Positions 1 to 7,090 of a stretch of 7,166 nucleotides of DNA are shown one piece after another. Both the position numbers and the translations under genes were made by a program. Positions within the stretch are counted from its first letter, which is position 1. Every line of letters begins with the position of its first letter. The stretch spans positions 45,969 through 53,134 of the forward strand of contig DBDL01000098.1 in assembly GCA_002293545.1 (NCBI GenBank). Direction: 5' to 3'. The notes beneath the pieces were generated by a model that did not search any database, had not been told where the DNA came from, and was given only the letters and a program-made list of their open reading frames with translations. The stretch is from Lachnoclostridium sp. UBA933. Its GTDB lineage: Bacteria; Bacillota; Clostridia; Lachnospirales; Lachnospiraceae.

Positions 1-89
1 ATGTAAAGCCATTCGCAAAACAAAAGTGAAAACTATTTTGTAAACACGGGGAAATATGTTAATATTTCATATTAGAAACGGAGGTTATT
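1..89 (+). other. AT-rich leader upstream of flgC, probably just after the end of flgB
   Basis: This stretch is AT-rich and all three forward frames are closed: TAA at 4-6, TAA at 41-43 and TGA at 27-29. At most it holds the last few codons of an upstream gene. In related operons that gene is flgB, but too little is present to tell which stop, if any, belongs to it. A good Shine-Dalgarno sequence, GGAGGT at 80-85, lies 4 nt before the flgC ATG. A small AT-only inverted repeat (AATATG at 53-58, CATATT at 68-73) is too weak to call a terminator. I found no convincing promoter pair. Confidence 0.5.
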
Positions 90-536
90 ATGTCTGTATT
101 CGGTTCATTTGATATCAGTTCCAGCGGAATGACAGCACAGCGTACACGAACGGATATTATTGCTCAAAATATTGCCAACGCTAATTCTACGAGAGATGCG
201 GATGGCAATGTTTACAGAAGAAAGACTGTGGTATTTGAAGAAAAAAGTTTTGTCACGTTTGAAGATTCCCTGATTACTGCGGCAGGTACGGGAAGAACAT
301 CAAAAGGTGTTAAAATTACGAAGGTCGTTGAGGATATGTCGGAGGGAGCCAAGGTATACGATCCGTCCCATCCGGACTCGGACGAAGAAGGTTATGTTAC
401 ATATCCGAATGTCAATCCTGTTGAAGAAATGACAAACCTGATTGACGCAAGCCGTGCCTATGAAGCGAACGTAACCGCATTAAATGCTTCCAAAACGATG
501 ATGGTGAGAGCATTGGATGTAGGAAAAGGCGGCTGA
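90..536 (+). CDS. flgC: Flagellar basal-body rod protein FlgC
   Basis: This encodes a 148-residue proximal rod subunit of the flagellar basal body, exported through the flagellar type III apparatus and assembled outside the cytoplasmic membrane. The N-terminal rod-family signature is clear at about residues 8-33 (DISSSGMTAQRTRTDIIAQN, followed by IANAN). The FlgC-type middle, with DPSHPDSDEEGYV, lies at about 91-103. The C-terminal rod signature, VNPVEEMTNLIDASRAYEAN, lies at 108-127 and is followed by the usual ALDVGK end. As in other axial proteins, the two ends would pair as an alpha-helical coiled coil. There is no cleavable signal peptide, as expected. The length is normal for FlgC. The ATG start is supported by GGAGGT 4 nt upstream and by the conserved N-terminus beginning at once. 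fliE follows after 84 bp. The identification is secure. Confidence 0.97.
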   Translation: MSVFGSFDISSSGMTAQRTRTDIIAQNIANANSTRDADGNVYRRKTVVFEEKSFVTFEDSLITAAGTGRTSKGVKITKVVEDMSEGAKVYDPSHPDSDEEGYVTYPNVNPVEEMTNLIDASRAYEANVTALNASKTMMVRALDVGKGG

Positions 537-584
537 TTCAGAATTTAAAATACAGGAAAAGTTTACACTACAATATATTTTCAT

Positions 585-601
585 GCGCAAAGCTTTTGCG
601 C
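585..601 (+). repeat. Perfect 7-bp hairpin in the flgC-fliE gap, just before the fliE Shine-Dalgarno
   Basis: GCGCAAA at 585-591 is the exact reverse complement of TTTGCGC at 595-601, with a 3-nt GCT loop. No T-tract follows; the next bases are CGGAACGGAG, which contain the fliE Shine-Dalgarno. It therefore does not look like an intrinsic terminator. Its position suggests a small mRNA structure that could affect stability, processing or fliE translation, but that role is inference. The rest of the 84-bp gap is AT-rich and holds no gene. Confidence 0.5.
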
Positions 602-620
602 CGGAACGGAGATTGTTATT

Positions 621-929
621 ATGAATATTTCAGCAATTGATTTTAATCAGCAGTTTACCGAAGGGGTATCGCAGGCACTGAAAAAATCGGCGGCAGTACC
701 GGGAGCGTTTGATTCCGTGTTTCAATCTGCCATCGACATGGTAAATGAAACCAATCAATTATCCAATGTTGCAGAAGAACAGGAAATGCTGTTTGCAACC
801 GGACAGTCGGATAATCTGCATGAACTCCAGGTTGCCCAGCAGAAAGCAAATGTTTCCCTGCAGTATACAGTGGCGGTAAAGAATACGCTTGTGGAAGCTT
901 ATAAAACGATTATGAATTTGCAATTCTGA
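621..929 (+). CDS. fliE: Flagellar hook-basal body complex protein FliE
   Basis: This encodes a 102-residue FliE, the small protein that joins the MS ring (FliF) to the proximal rod (FlgB/FlgC) and is among the first substrates of the flagellar export machine. The diagnostic C-terminal half is present: GQSDNLHELQVAQQKANVSL at 61-80, with the conserved His at 67, then a VKNTLVEAYKTIMNLQF end matching the family's VRNKLVxAYxEIMxMxV pattern. The N-terminus is variable, as usual, and helical. The length is typical. The ATG is preceded by GGAG at 608-611, about 9 nt away, immediately downstream of a small hairpin. fliF begins 33 bp after the stop, so co-transcription and probably joint translation are expected. 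Confidence 0.95.
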   Translation: MNISAIDFNQQFTEGVSQALKKSAAVPGAFDSVFQSAIDMVNETNQLSNVAEEQEMLFATGQSDNLHELQVAQQKANVSLQYTVAVKNTLVEAYKTIMNLQF

Positions 930-962
930 TTTTAAAAAACAAAAAAGGATGATTGACGGTAT

Positions 963-2591
963 ATGGAGAAGATACTTGAAAGGTTAAATAAAATCAAAGA
1001 AAAGATAATTGATTTTTGGAATAAGTATACTGCAAAGCAAAAAACAGTGATTATTTCCGTATTATTGGCTATCTTTTTGGCATTAGTCATTTTGGTGTTC
1101 TTTTTGAACCGTTCAGTATACAAAGAATTCATGACGTTAGAGCCGGATGAGAAAGCCAAGGCAAACGAAATCGAAACGGTACTTCAGGATGCAGGGATAC
1201 AATATAAACTGAATGTAGTCAGTGACAGTCCCGTAATCAGTGTGGAGCAGAGTGATTTAGAGCAGGCGGTTATGTTGATTGGCGGCAATCAGGAATTCAG
1301 TTCGGAAATGACATGGGATAACGCATTAACGAATGGTATGGATACGACAAGAGCGGAGCGCCAAGCGAAGATGCGTCTGGCATTGCAGAGTTCGATTGCA
1401 TCGGGATTGGAAGATTTTGATGGAGTGAATAAAGCGACGGTATATATTGCACAAACAGAAGATGACGGAACTTATTCGTCCAGACCGGAGGATCCTTCTG
1501 TCAGCGTCAGTTTAGAGCTGGCTTCCGGTGCCGAGTTAGACAATGAGGTCGGAAGTAATCTCGCTCTTTTTATTGCGAATGCGGCAAAATGCAAGTCAAC
1601 CGATAAGATTGTCATTATGGATACCAAGCGGAACTTGATTTTCAGCGGCGAAAGTGACAGCGTACTCGGCGGACAGGTAAAGAATTCTATGGATTTTGCC
1701 AATAAACTGCGGAATACGATTGAGCAGGATGTAAAATCCCTGATCTTAAAAGTAGGGTTTGACGATGTGGAACTGGGAAGCACTGCCATTGACTTTAATA
1801 TGGACAAAGTGGAACAGTTAAAAGAGGAGTATACAATTCCGGAAGGTCGGGAAGAAGGTTATATATTGACCGACTATACTTATAAATCAACCGGAGAATC
1901 GGGTTCCGGCGGCATACCCGGAACGGATTCCAACTCTGACGAAACCGATTATATGATAGAAGATATCGGCGGATCCAATTCAGAAACTTCCCTGATAAAA
2001 AACACAAGACAATTAAATAAACTAACCGAAAAAAGAGAATTAGAAGTCGGGACGGTGAATAAAGAAACCTCATCCATTTCTCTTGTATTGAACAAATACA
2101 ATACTGTCTTTGAAGAGGATTTACAGGAACAAGGACTGCTGGATGATATGACGCTGGATCAGTATATTGAGCAAAACAGTGAAAAAACGGCAATGACCGT
2201 ACCGGAGGAGCTGTATAATCTGGTCGTGCAAAACACAGGGATTGAGAGGAACAGGATAGAAATCCTGGCGTATGAACAACCGATTTACCAAGCGGCAGAA
2301 GATGTCGGTATCAACCCTACCAATTACCTGATGATTATTTTGGCGGTACTGATTGCGGCACTTCTCGTTTTTGTTATCATAAAAGGGACTTCGCCTGTCA
2401 AGGTCGAAGAACTGGAACCGGAGTTATCGGTGGAAGAATTATTGGCTACTACGGCGGAGGAAGCCGCTTTAGCGGAAATTGATGCGGAATCAAAGTCTGA
2501 ATTACAGGCTATGGTAGATAAATTTGTGGATGAAAACCCGGAGGCAGTGGCATTGCTGCTTCGTAACTGGCTGAATGAGGATTGGAGTTAG
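963..2591 (+). CDS. fliF: Flagellar MS-ring protein FliF
   Basis: This encodes a 542-residue FliF, the membrane ring protein on which the flagellar rotor and export gate are built. Transmembrane helix 1 lies at about residues 28-48 and helix 2 at about 455-474. Between them are the extracytoplasmic ring-building domains: about 50-110 (YscJ-like), then about 110-290, including LVVS-like family landmarks such as the AERQAKMRLALQ segment near 131. A Gly/Ser/Asp-rich insert at about 309-345 (GESGSGGIPGTDSNSDETDY) fits the FliF-specific collar region. The acidic C-terminal tail after 476 ends in VALLLRNWLNEDWS, the cytoplasmic FliG-binding helix typical of Firmicutes. The start is fixed: an in-frame TGA at 954-956 precedes the ATG. 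Its Shine-Dalgarno (AGGA at 946-949) is rather distant at 13 nt. The gene is intact and of normal length. Confidence 0.97.
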   Translation: MEKILERLNKIKEKIIDFWNKYTAKQKTVIISVLLAIFLALVILVFFLNRSVYKEFMTLEPDEKAKANEIETVLQDAGIQYKLNVVSDSPVISVEQSDLEQAVMLIGGNQEFSSEMTWDNALTNGMDTTRAERQAKMRLALQSSIASGLEDFDGVNKATVYIAQTEDDGTYSSRPEDPSVSVSLELASGAELDNEVGSNLALFIANAAKCKSTDKIVIMDTKRNLIFSGESDSVLGGQVKNSMDFANKLRNTIEQDVKSLILKVGFDDVELGSTAIDFNMDKVEQLKEEYTIPEGREEGYILTDYTYKSTGESGSGGIPGTDSNSDETDYMIEDIGGSNSETSLIKNTRQLNKLTEKRELEVGTVNKETSSISLVLNKYNTVFEEDLQEQGLLDDMTLDQYIEQNSEKTAMTVPEELYNLVVQNTGIERNRIEILAYEQPIYQAAEDVGINPTNYLMIILAVLIAALLVFVIIKGTSPVKVEELEPELSVEELLATTAEEAALAEIDAESKSELQAMVDKFVDENPEAVALLLRNWLNEDWS

Positions 2592-2626
2592 TAATCAAAT
2601 GGGTGTGAAGGAAGGGAGACTGTGAA

Positions 2627-3652
2627 ATGGCTAAACAGCAGCAACAGTCTGTAGTAGATATGGAGGGCATTCAAAAGGCTGCGATACTGCTTATTGCATT
2701 AGGGCCGGAAAAAGCCGCCAATATATTTAAACATTTAAAAGAAGATGAAATCGAACAGCTTACCTTGGAAATAGCGAACATACGCAATGTTTCGCCAAGT
2801 GAAAAAGAAGATGTTTTAAATGAATTTTATCAAATTTGTCTTGCACAGCAGTATATATCGGAGGGCGGTATTAATTATGCCAAGGACTTGTTAGAAAAAG
2901 CATTGGGTTCTGACAAAGCAAAAGAGGTACTCGGCAAACTTACCGCTTCTCTTCAAGTACGCCCGTTTGAGTTTATCCGTAAGACGGACGCTTCACAGAT
3001 CCTTAACTTTATTCAGGATGAACACCCGCAGACAATTGCCTTGATTTTATCTTACCTGTCACCTTCGCAGGCGGCAGGTATTATCAGTTCCCTGACGCCG
3101 GATAAACAGTCGGATGTGGCAAAACGTATTGCTATGATGGACCGGACGTCACCGGATGTCATAAAGGAAGTGGAAAACATATTGGAACAGAAGCTGGCTT
3201 CTTTAGTAAATCAGGATTATACAATTGTCGGCGGTGTCGACGCCATTGTCGAGATTTTAAATACCGTAGACCGCGGAACCGAGCGTTATATTTTGGAAAA
3301 CTTAGAGATCGAAGAACCGGAGCTGGCAGACGAAATCCGGAAAAAGATGTTTGTGTTCGAGGATATTCTTACCTTGGACGACCGCTCAATACAAAGAGTG
3401 CTTCGTGAGATTGAAAACAGTGAGATTGCGATTGCCTTAAAAGGTGCCAACGAAGATGTTCAGGAAAGCATTTTCAACAACATGTCGACCCGTTTATCCG
3501 CAATGATCCGCGAAGATATGGACTTTATGGGACCGGTACGCTTGAAGGATGTGGAAGAATCACAGCAGAAGATTGTCAGTGTCATACGTAAATTAGAAGA
3601 ATCCGGCGAAATTATCATTTCGAGAGGCGGAGGTGATGATTTAGTTGTCTAA
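2627..3652 (+). CDS. fliG: Flagellar motor switch protein FliG
   Basis: This encodes a 341-residue FliG, the rotor/switch protein that binds FliF through its N-terminal domain, FliM through its middle domain, and interacts with the stator through its C-terminal domain. The EHPQ motif of the middle domain is at 132-135, followed by TIALILSYLSPSQAA. The hinge motif MFVF is at 241-244. The torque helix carries the expected charged set: Lys272 (LKGA), Arg289 (MSTR), Glu296/Asp297 and Arg305 (GPVR). These correspond to the charged residues mapped in enterobacterial FliG, with Glu replacing the first Asp. GGGAGA at 2614-2619 stands 7 nt before the ATG. The last codons contain the fliH ribosome-binding site and overlap the fliH start by 8 bp. 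Nothing is missing. Confidence 0.97.
   Translation: MAKQQQQSVVDMEGIQKAAILLIALGPEKAANIFKHLKEDEIEQLTLEIANIRNVSPSEKEDVLNEFYQICLAQQYISEGGINYAKDLLEKALGSDKAKEVLGKLTASLQVRPFEFIRKTDASQILNFIQDEHPQTIALILSYLSPSQAAGIISSLTPDKQSDVAKRIAMMDRTSPDVIKEVENILEQKLASLVNQDYTIVGGVDAIVEILNTVDRGTERYILENLEIEEPELADEIRKKMFVFEDILTLDDRSIQRVLREIENSEIAIALKGANEDVQESIFNNMSTRLSAMIREDMDFMGPVRLKDVEESQQKIVSVIRKLEESGEIIISRGGGDDLVV
3629..3636 (+). promoter_or_regulatory. Strong Shine-Dalgarno for fliH inside the fliG 3' end
   Basis: GGAGGTGA is a full-length match to the 16S rRNA anti-Shine-Dalgarno complement and lies within the last codons of fliG. It is 8 nt upstream of the TTG at 3645, an optimal spacing, and is what decides the fliH start. 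The same bases code for the Gly-Gly-Gly-Asp stretch near the end of FliG. Confidence 0.8.
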
Positions 3653-4433
3653 TTTGATTAAATATCCGTTTACTCCGGACTTGAGCAAAAAGGACGTTTA
3701 TATTGTCAACACAGAGGAAAAGGAAAAGTTCGCTTCCTTTCATCATGAGTTAGAAGAACAAAAGCAAAAAGAAGAAGAAAATGAAAATAAAGAGTTTTCA
3801 GCGGGCATACCGATTCGTAATGATATGAAAATCATTGAGGAATGCAAACAAAATGCAAAAGAGGAAGCGGAACGGATTTTGGAAGAAGCGAAAAACGGTG
3901 CGGACCAGCTTTTGCTCGATGCCCAGAATAACGTCAAGATGATTCACAGTGACGCTTACGAGGCGGGAAAAATCGAAGGATTTTCTGCCGGCGAGGTGGC
4001 GGCGAAGGAAAAGTACCGCTTGCTTGAAGAAGAATTACAGAAGAAAACAGAGCAAAAAGAGGCGGAATATCAAGCCTTGATTGATGAAATCGAACCAAAG
4101 TATGTGGAGGTTTTGATTTCCCTGATTCATAAATTAACCGGAGTGCTTTTGAAAGACCGAAGCGAAATCTTATTGTATTTGGTCAAACAGTGCATCGGAA
4201 ATCTGGATAAATCCCAAAAATATATGATTCGTGTTTCCAAGGAAGATATCCATCAAATCGAATCTCATAAGGAAGAAATCAAAGAAATTACCGGCGGCGC
4301 AACCGTGGAATACTGGGAAGAAAAGGGCTTGAATAAAGACGAGTGCATTATCGAAACAGATACGCAAATGGTAGATTGCGGTTTTCAGACCCAATTGGGT
4401 AAACTGACGGAAACGTTGAGATTTCTTGTATAA
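3645..4433 (+). CDS. fliH: Flagellar assembly protein FliH (export ATPase regulator), TTG start
   Basis: This encodes a 262-residue FliH-type protein, the dimeric cytoplasmic partner of the FliI ATPase that holds it at the export gate and restrains its activity. The N-terminal 30 residues (SNLIKYPFTP...) resemble clostridial FliH starts. A long charged coiled coil spans about 29-150. Within it is the FliH/YscL glycine-repeat motif, AYEAGKIEGFSAGEVAAKE, with Gly108, Gly112 and Gly116 in GxxxGxxxG spacing. The globular C-terminal domain (about 150-262) ends in CGFQTQLGKLTETLRFLV, the family's usual end. The start is TTG, chosen because a perfect Shine-Dalgarno lies 8 nt upstream; no ATG or GTG fits that site. 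A second in-frame TTG at 3654 is too far away. The 8-bp overlap with fliG suggests translational coupling. fliI follows 32 bp later. Confidence 0.9.
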   Translation: MSNLIKYPFTPDLSKKDVYIVNTEEKEKFASFHHELEEQKQKEEENENKEFSAGIPIRNDMKIIEECKQNAKEEAERILEEAKNGADQLLLDAQNNVKMIHSDAYEAGKIEGFSAGEVAAKEKYRLLEEELQKKTEQKEAEYQALIDEIEPKYVEVLISLIHKLTGVLLKDRSEILLYLVKQCIGNLDKSQKYMIRVSKEDIHQIESHKEEIKEITGGATVEYWEEKGLNKDECIIETDTQMVDCGFQTQLGKLTETLRFLV

Positions 4434-4465
4434 CAGGGACATTTACCAAATGATGGGGAGTGAAT

Positions 4466-5794
4466 ATGAACCCGATTAACTTTGAACGATATAAAAACTT
4501 ATTGGAACGGGGCTATGAAAAACAACTCGGAAAAGTGGCGAAAGTAGTAGGACTGACGATTGAATCCATTGGACCCGACGCCAAGTTAAATGATTTGTGT
4601 TATATCAAATCCAATACGCAGAACGATTTGGTGAAAGCGGAAGTAGTCGGATTCCGTGATGACCGTGTATTACTCATGCCCTATGACCGGATGGAAGGCG
4701 TCGGTTTGGGAAGCTGGGTAGAGAATTCGGGAAAACCACTGCAAGTACCGGTAGGGAATCATCTTCTCGGAAAATCCCTGAACGGAATCGGGGAACCGAT
4801 GAATCAGGATAATGATTTTGAAAAGAAAAAACACTACTCCGTGGAAGCGGCCCCGCCCGACCCGTTAAGCAGAAAAATTATCGACGAAGTGCTTCCGCTC
4901 GGCGTAAAAGCCGTGGACGGCACACTGACGATAGGGAAAGGTCAGCGGATTGGTATTTTTGCCGGTTCGGGTGTCGGAAAGAGTACGCTGATGGGCATGT
5001 TTGCCCGGAATACAAAAGCCGACATCAATGTAATCGCACTGATCGGAGAGCGCGGCAGAGAAGTAAGGGAGTTTATCGAGAGAGATTTAGGGGAAGAGGG
5101 GATGAAACGTTCGGTTGTCGTCATTGCCACATCAGACCAGCCGGCATTGATTCGCAGCAAGGCCGCGAAGTCGGCGACGGCAGTAGCGGAATATTTTCGA
5201 GATCAGGGAAAGGACGTCCTGTTGATGATGGATTCTCTGACTCGTTTTTCTATGGCACAAAGAGAGATTGGTCTGGCTTCCGGAGAGCCGCCTGTATCCA
5301 GAGGCTACCCTCCCAGTGTATATTCGGAGATGCCGAAGCTTTTGGAGAGAGCAGGAAACTCAGAGATCGGCTCCATTACCGGATTGTATACGGTTTTAGT
5401 AGACGGCGATGACTTCAACGAGCCGATTACCGATGCGGCAAGGGGTATTTTAGACGGGCATATTATCCTGTCGAGAAAGATTGCGCATCGGAATCATTAT
5501 CCCGCCATTGATATTCTGCAGAGTATTTCCCGTGTTATGAGTTCGATTGCTTCAAAAGAGCATAAAGATTTTGCCGGGGAGCTAAAGAAAGTGCTGGCAA
5601 CCTACGGCGAGGCGGAGGACTTAATCAACATCGGTGCCTATAAAACCGGTTCCAATCCGGAGATTGATTTTGCCATTGAAAAAATAGCACAGGTGAATGA
5701 ATTTTTACGGCAGGAAACAGACGAAAAGTTCACATTTGAAGAAAGCATCATCCTGATGAGCGGGATTTTTACAAAGGAACCGGAAGTGTGTTGA
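4466..5794 (+). CDS. fliI: Flagellum-specific ATPase FliI
   Basis: This encodes a 442-residue FliI, the hexameric ATPase of flagellar type III export, related to the F1 beta subunit. Visible motifs are Walker A AGSGVGKST at 166-174, GERGRE at 194-199 with the catalytic Glu195, Walker B VLLMMD at 251-256, and the T3SS-ATPase signature PPSVYSEMPKLLERAGN at 282-298. The N-terminal beta-barrel domain (about 20-90) and the C-terminal helical domain are both complete. I chose the ATG at 4466 because GGGGAG (4455-4460) sits 5 nt before it. The in-frame GTG at 4460, two codons earlier, overlaps that ribosome-binding site and is unlikely to be used. It acts with FliH, encoded upstream, and FliJ, encoded downstream. 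Length and motifs are normal. Confidence 0.97.
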   Translation: MNPINFERYKNLLERGYEKQLGKVAKVVGLTIESIGPDAKLNDLCYIKSNTQNDLVKAEVVGFRDDRVLLMPYDRMEGVGLGSWVENSGKPLQVPVGNHLLGKSLNGIGEPMNQDNDFEKKKHYSVEAAPPDPLSRKIIDEVLPLGVKAVDGTLTIGKGQRIGIFAGSGVGKSTLMGMFARNTKADINVIALIGERGREVREFIERDLGEEGMKRSVVVIATSDQPALIRSKAAKSATAVAEYFRDQGKDVLLMMDSLTRFSMAQREIGLASGEPPVSRGYPPSVYSEMPKLLERAGNSEIGSITGLYTVLVDGDDFNEPITDAARGILDGHIILSRKIAHRNHYPAIDILQSISRVMSSIASKEHKDFAGELKKVLATYGEAEDLINIGAYKTGSNPEIDFAIEKIAQVNEFLRQETDEKFTFEESIILMSGIFTKEPEVC

Positions 5795-5854
5795 TATAGA
5801 GAAGTGCTGTAAACGGGGAAGAAAATCATTGCTTGCAGAGAAATGGAGAATATC

Positions 5855-6310
5855 ATGGCACGTTTTGTTTATTCCATGCAAAATATTTTATCAATGAAAG
5901 AAAAGCTTGAGGAACAGGAAAAGAACCAGTATCGTCAGACGGTTATACGGCTTCGTGAGGAAGAGGACAAATTAGAAGAATGTACGGCAAGACGTGAGAT
6001 GGCAGAACTTGATTTGACAGAAGCGGTCAGGGATACACTGGATATTGAAGAAATCCGCAAGAAAGAAAACGATGTGGAAATTCTGAAAATGTATGAAAAA
6101 CAGCAGGCATTCATCGTGGAACAATGGGAAGAAGAGGTTCGGAAAGCAAGGGAACGGCTGAATGAGGCGATGAAAGAGCGAAAAATACACGAAAAGTTAA
6201 AAGAACATGCCTTTGAAGAATTTGTATTGGAAGAAAACCGGAAAGAACAAAAGGAAATCGACGAATTGGTAAGTTATCGTTTCGGAAATGCCAAAAACGA
6301 TTTGGAATAA
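5855..6310 (+). CDS. fliJ: Flagellar export protein FliJ
   Basis: This encodes a 151-residue, highly charged, almost wholly helical protein that matches FliJ, the coiled-coil stalk of the FliHIJ ATPase complex. It is structurally like the gamma subunit of F1 and acts at the export gate in the cytoplasm. The N-terminus MARFVYSMQNILSMKEKLEE is the usual FliJ start. The C-terminal half carries the family pattern RLNEAMKERKIHEKLKEHAF (101-120), then EQKEIDELVSYRFG. I chose the ATG at 5855: GGAGA (5845-5849) is 5 nt upstream and the conserved MARF follows. The in-frame ATG at 5843, four codons earlier, has only a weak site. FliJ sequences diverge strongly, so the call also rests on position directly after fliI. 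Confidence 0.9.
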   Translation: MARFVYSMQNILSMKEKLEEQEKNQYRQTVIRLREEEDKLEECTARREMAELDLTEAVRDTLDIEEIRKKENDVEILKMYEKQQAFIVEQWEEEVRKARERLNEAMKERKIHEKLKEHAFEEFVLEENRKEQKEIDELVSYRFGNAKNDLE

Positions 6311-6337
6311 ACTGTGACACTCGGAGGGATAGAAGAT

Positions 6338-7090
6338 ATGGCTAAAAAAGACAAGAAGGATTTAGACAAAAACAAACAGGAAGGCGAAGAGAGCAGCGGC
6401 AGCAAACTGGTTACCATGCTGATTGTATTAATCATTGTAGCAATCTGGCTTGCCGTGTTTGCCGTGTTGATTAAATTGGACGTCGGAAGTTTTGGGAGCG
6501 AGATATTAAGTCCTCTTTTGAAAGATGTGCCGGTTATCAATAAGATTTTACCGGATTCCGCGGTCGAATCTGCAGACAGTTACGAATATTCATCCATGGA
6601 AGAAGCGGTAAACCGAATCAAAGAGTTGGAAAGACAATTAGCGACTACGAGTGACACCGGAAAAGCAAATGACGACACGATTAAGAATTTGCAGGCAGAG
6701 GTAGCTCGTTTGAAGGTGTTTGAAAAGAACCAAGCCGATTTTGCCGAAAGGGAAAAACAATTTAACGAAAAAGTTGTCTTTAATGATAAAGCACCGGAAA
6801 TAGCGGAATATCGGGCATTTTATGAGGGGATCAATCCCGAAAATGCCGAGGAAATCTATAAAAGAGTGATTGAACAGCAGCAATATAACCAGACGATTCA
6901 AAACAGTGCGGACCGGTTCAGCAGCATGGAGCCGGAAAATGCAGCTGCGGTAATCGAAACGATGACGGGAGATTTGGATTTGCTTGCCGCAATCTTTGAC
7001 TGCATGTCGGAATCGGAAAGCGGAGCAATCTTTGATAATCTGTCACCGAACGCCGTAGCACAGATTACAACGAGGATGACAAAAAGGTAA
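6338..7090 (+). CDS. ylxF: MotE/YlxF-family flagellar membrane protein with MgtE_N-like repeats
   Basis: This encodes a 250-residue single-pass membrane protein in the place held by ylxF in Bacillus-type fla operons, between fliJ and fliK. The order is a Lys/Asp-rich cytoplasmic N-terminus (1-22), one transmembrane helix (about 24-46), a linker, a predicted coiled coil (about 85-145) and a helical C-terminal domain (about 155-248). The C-terminal domain repeats a short pattern: INPENAEEIYKRV, MEPENAAAVIETM and LSPNAVAQITTRM. This resembles the MgtE N-terminal/FliG-type helical repeat that defines the MotE family. By the positive-inside rule this domain faces outside. MotE of rhizobia is a periplasmic chaperone for a motor protein; the role in Gram-positives is unsettled. 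The ATG at 6338 has GGAGGG 9 nt upstream, better than the in-frame GTG at 6314. The TAA overlaps the next ATG (TAATG). Confidence 0.85.
   Translation: MAKKDKKDLDKNKQEGEESSGSKLVTMLIVLIIVAIWLAVFAVLIKLDVGSFGSEILSPLLKDVPVINKILPDSAVESADSYEYSSMEEAVNRIKELERQLATTSDTGKANDDTIKNLQAEVARLKVFEKNQADFAEREKQFNEKVVFNDKAPEIAEYRAFYEGINPENAEEIYKRVIEQQQYNQTIQNSADRFSSMEPENAAAVIETMTGDLDLLAAIFDCMSESESGAIFDNLSPNAVAQITTRMTKR

Noticed and set aside
38..66. Possible promoter before flgC (TTGTAA at 38-43 with AT-rich sequence near 59-66)
   Set aside because: No -10 box lies at a proper 16-18 bp spacing, and there is no recognisable flagellar sigma-factor motif. AT-rich leaders give such matches by chance, and the operon promoter is expected upstream of flgB.
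20..73. Small inverted repeats in the leader (ACAAAA/TTTTGT and AATATG/CATATT)
   Set aside because: The stems are 6 bp of almost only A-T pairs with 9-10 nt loops, too weak to support a terminator or a regulatory structure.
562..579. TTTACA and TATATT as a promoter in the flgC-fliE gap
   Set aside because: The two boxes are only about 6 bp apart, and no -10 box is found at the right distance.
949..987. Twelve-codon open frame across the fliF start (ATG at 949)
   Set aside because: Its AAGG sits directly against the ATG with no spacing, it has no recognisable content, and it overlaps the secure fliF start.
1472..2193. Reverse-strand open frames opposite fliF, and similar ones opposite fliE, fliH, fliI, fliJ and ylxF
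   Set aside because: They lack plausible ribosome-binding sites, have low-complexity or Ser/Phe-rich translations typical of antisense shadows, and lie fully opposite confidently identified genes.
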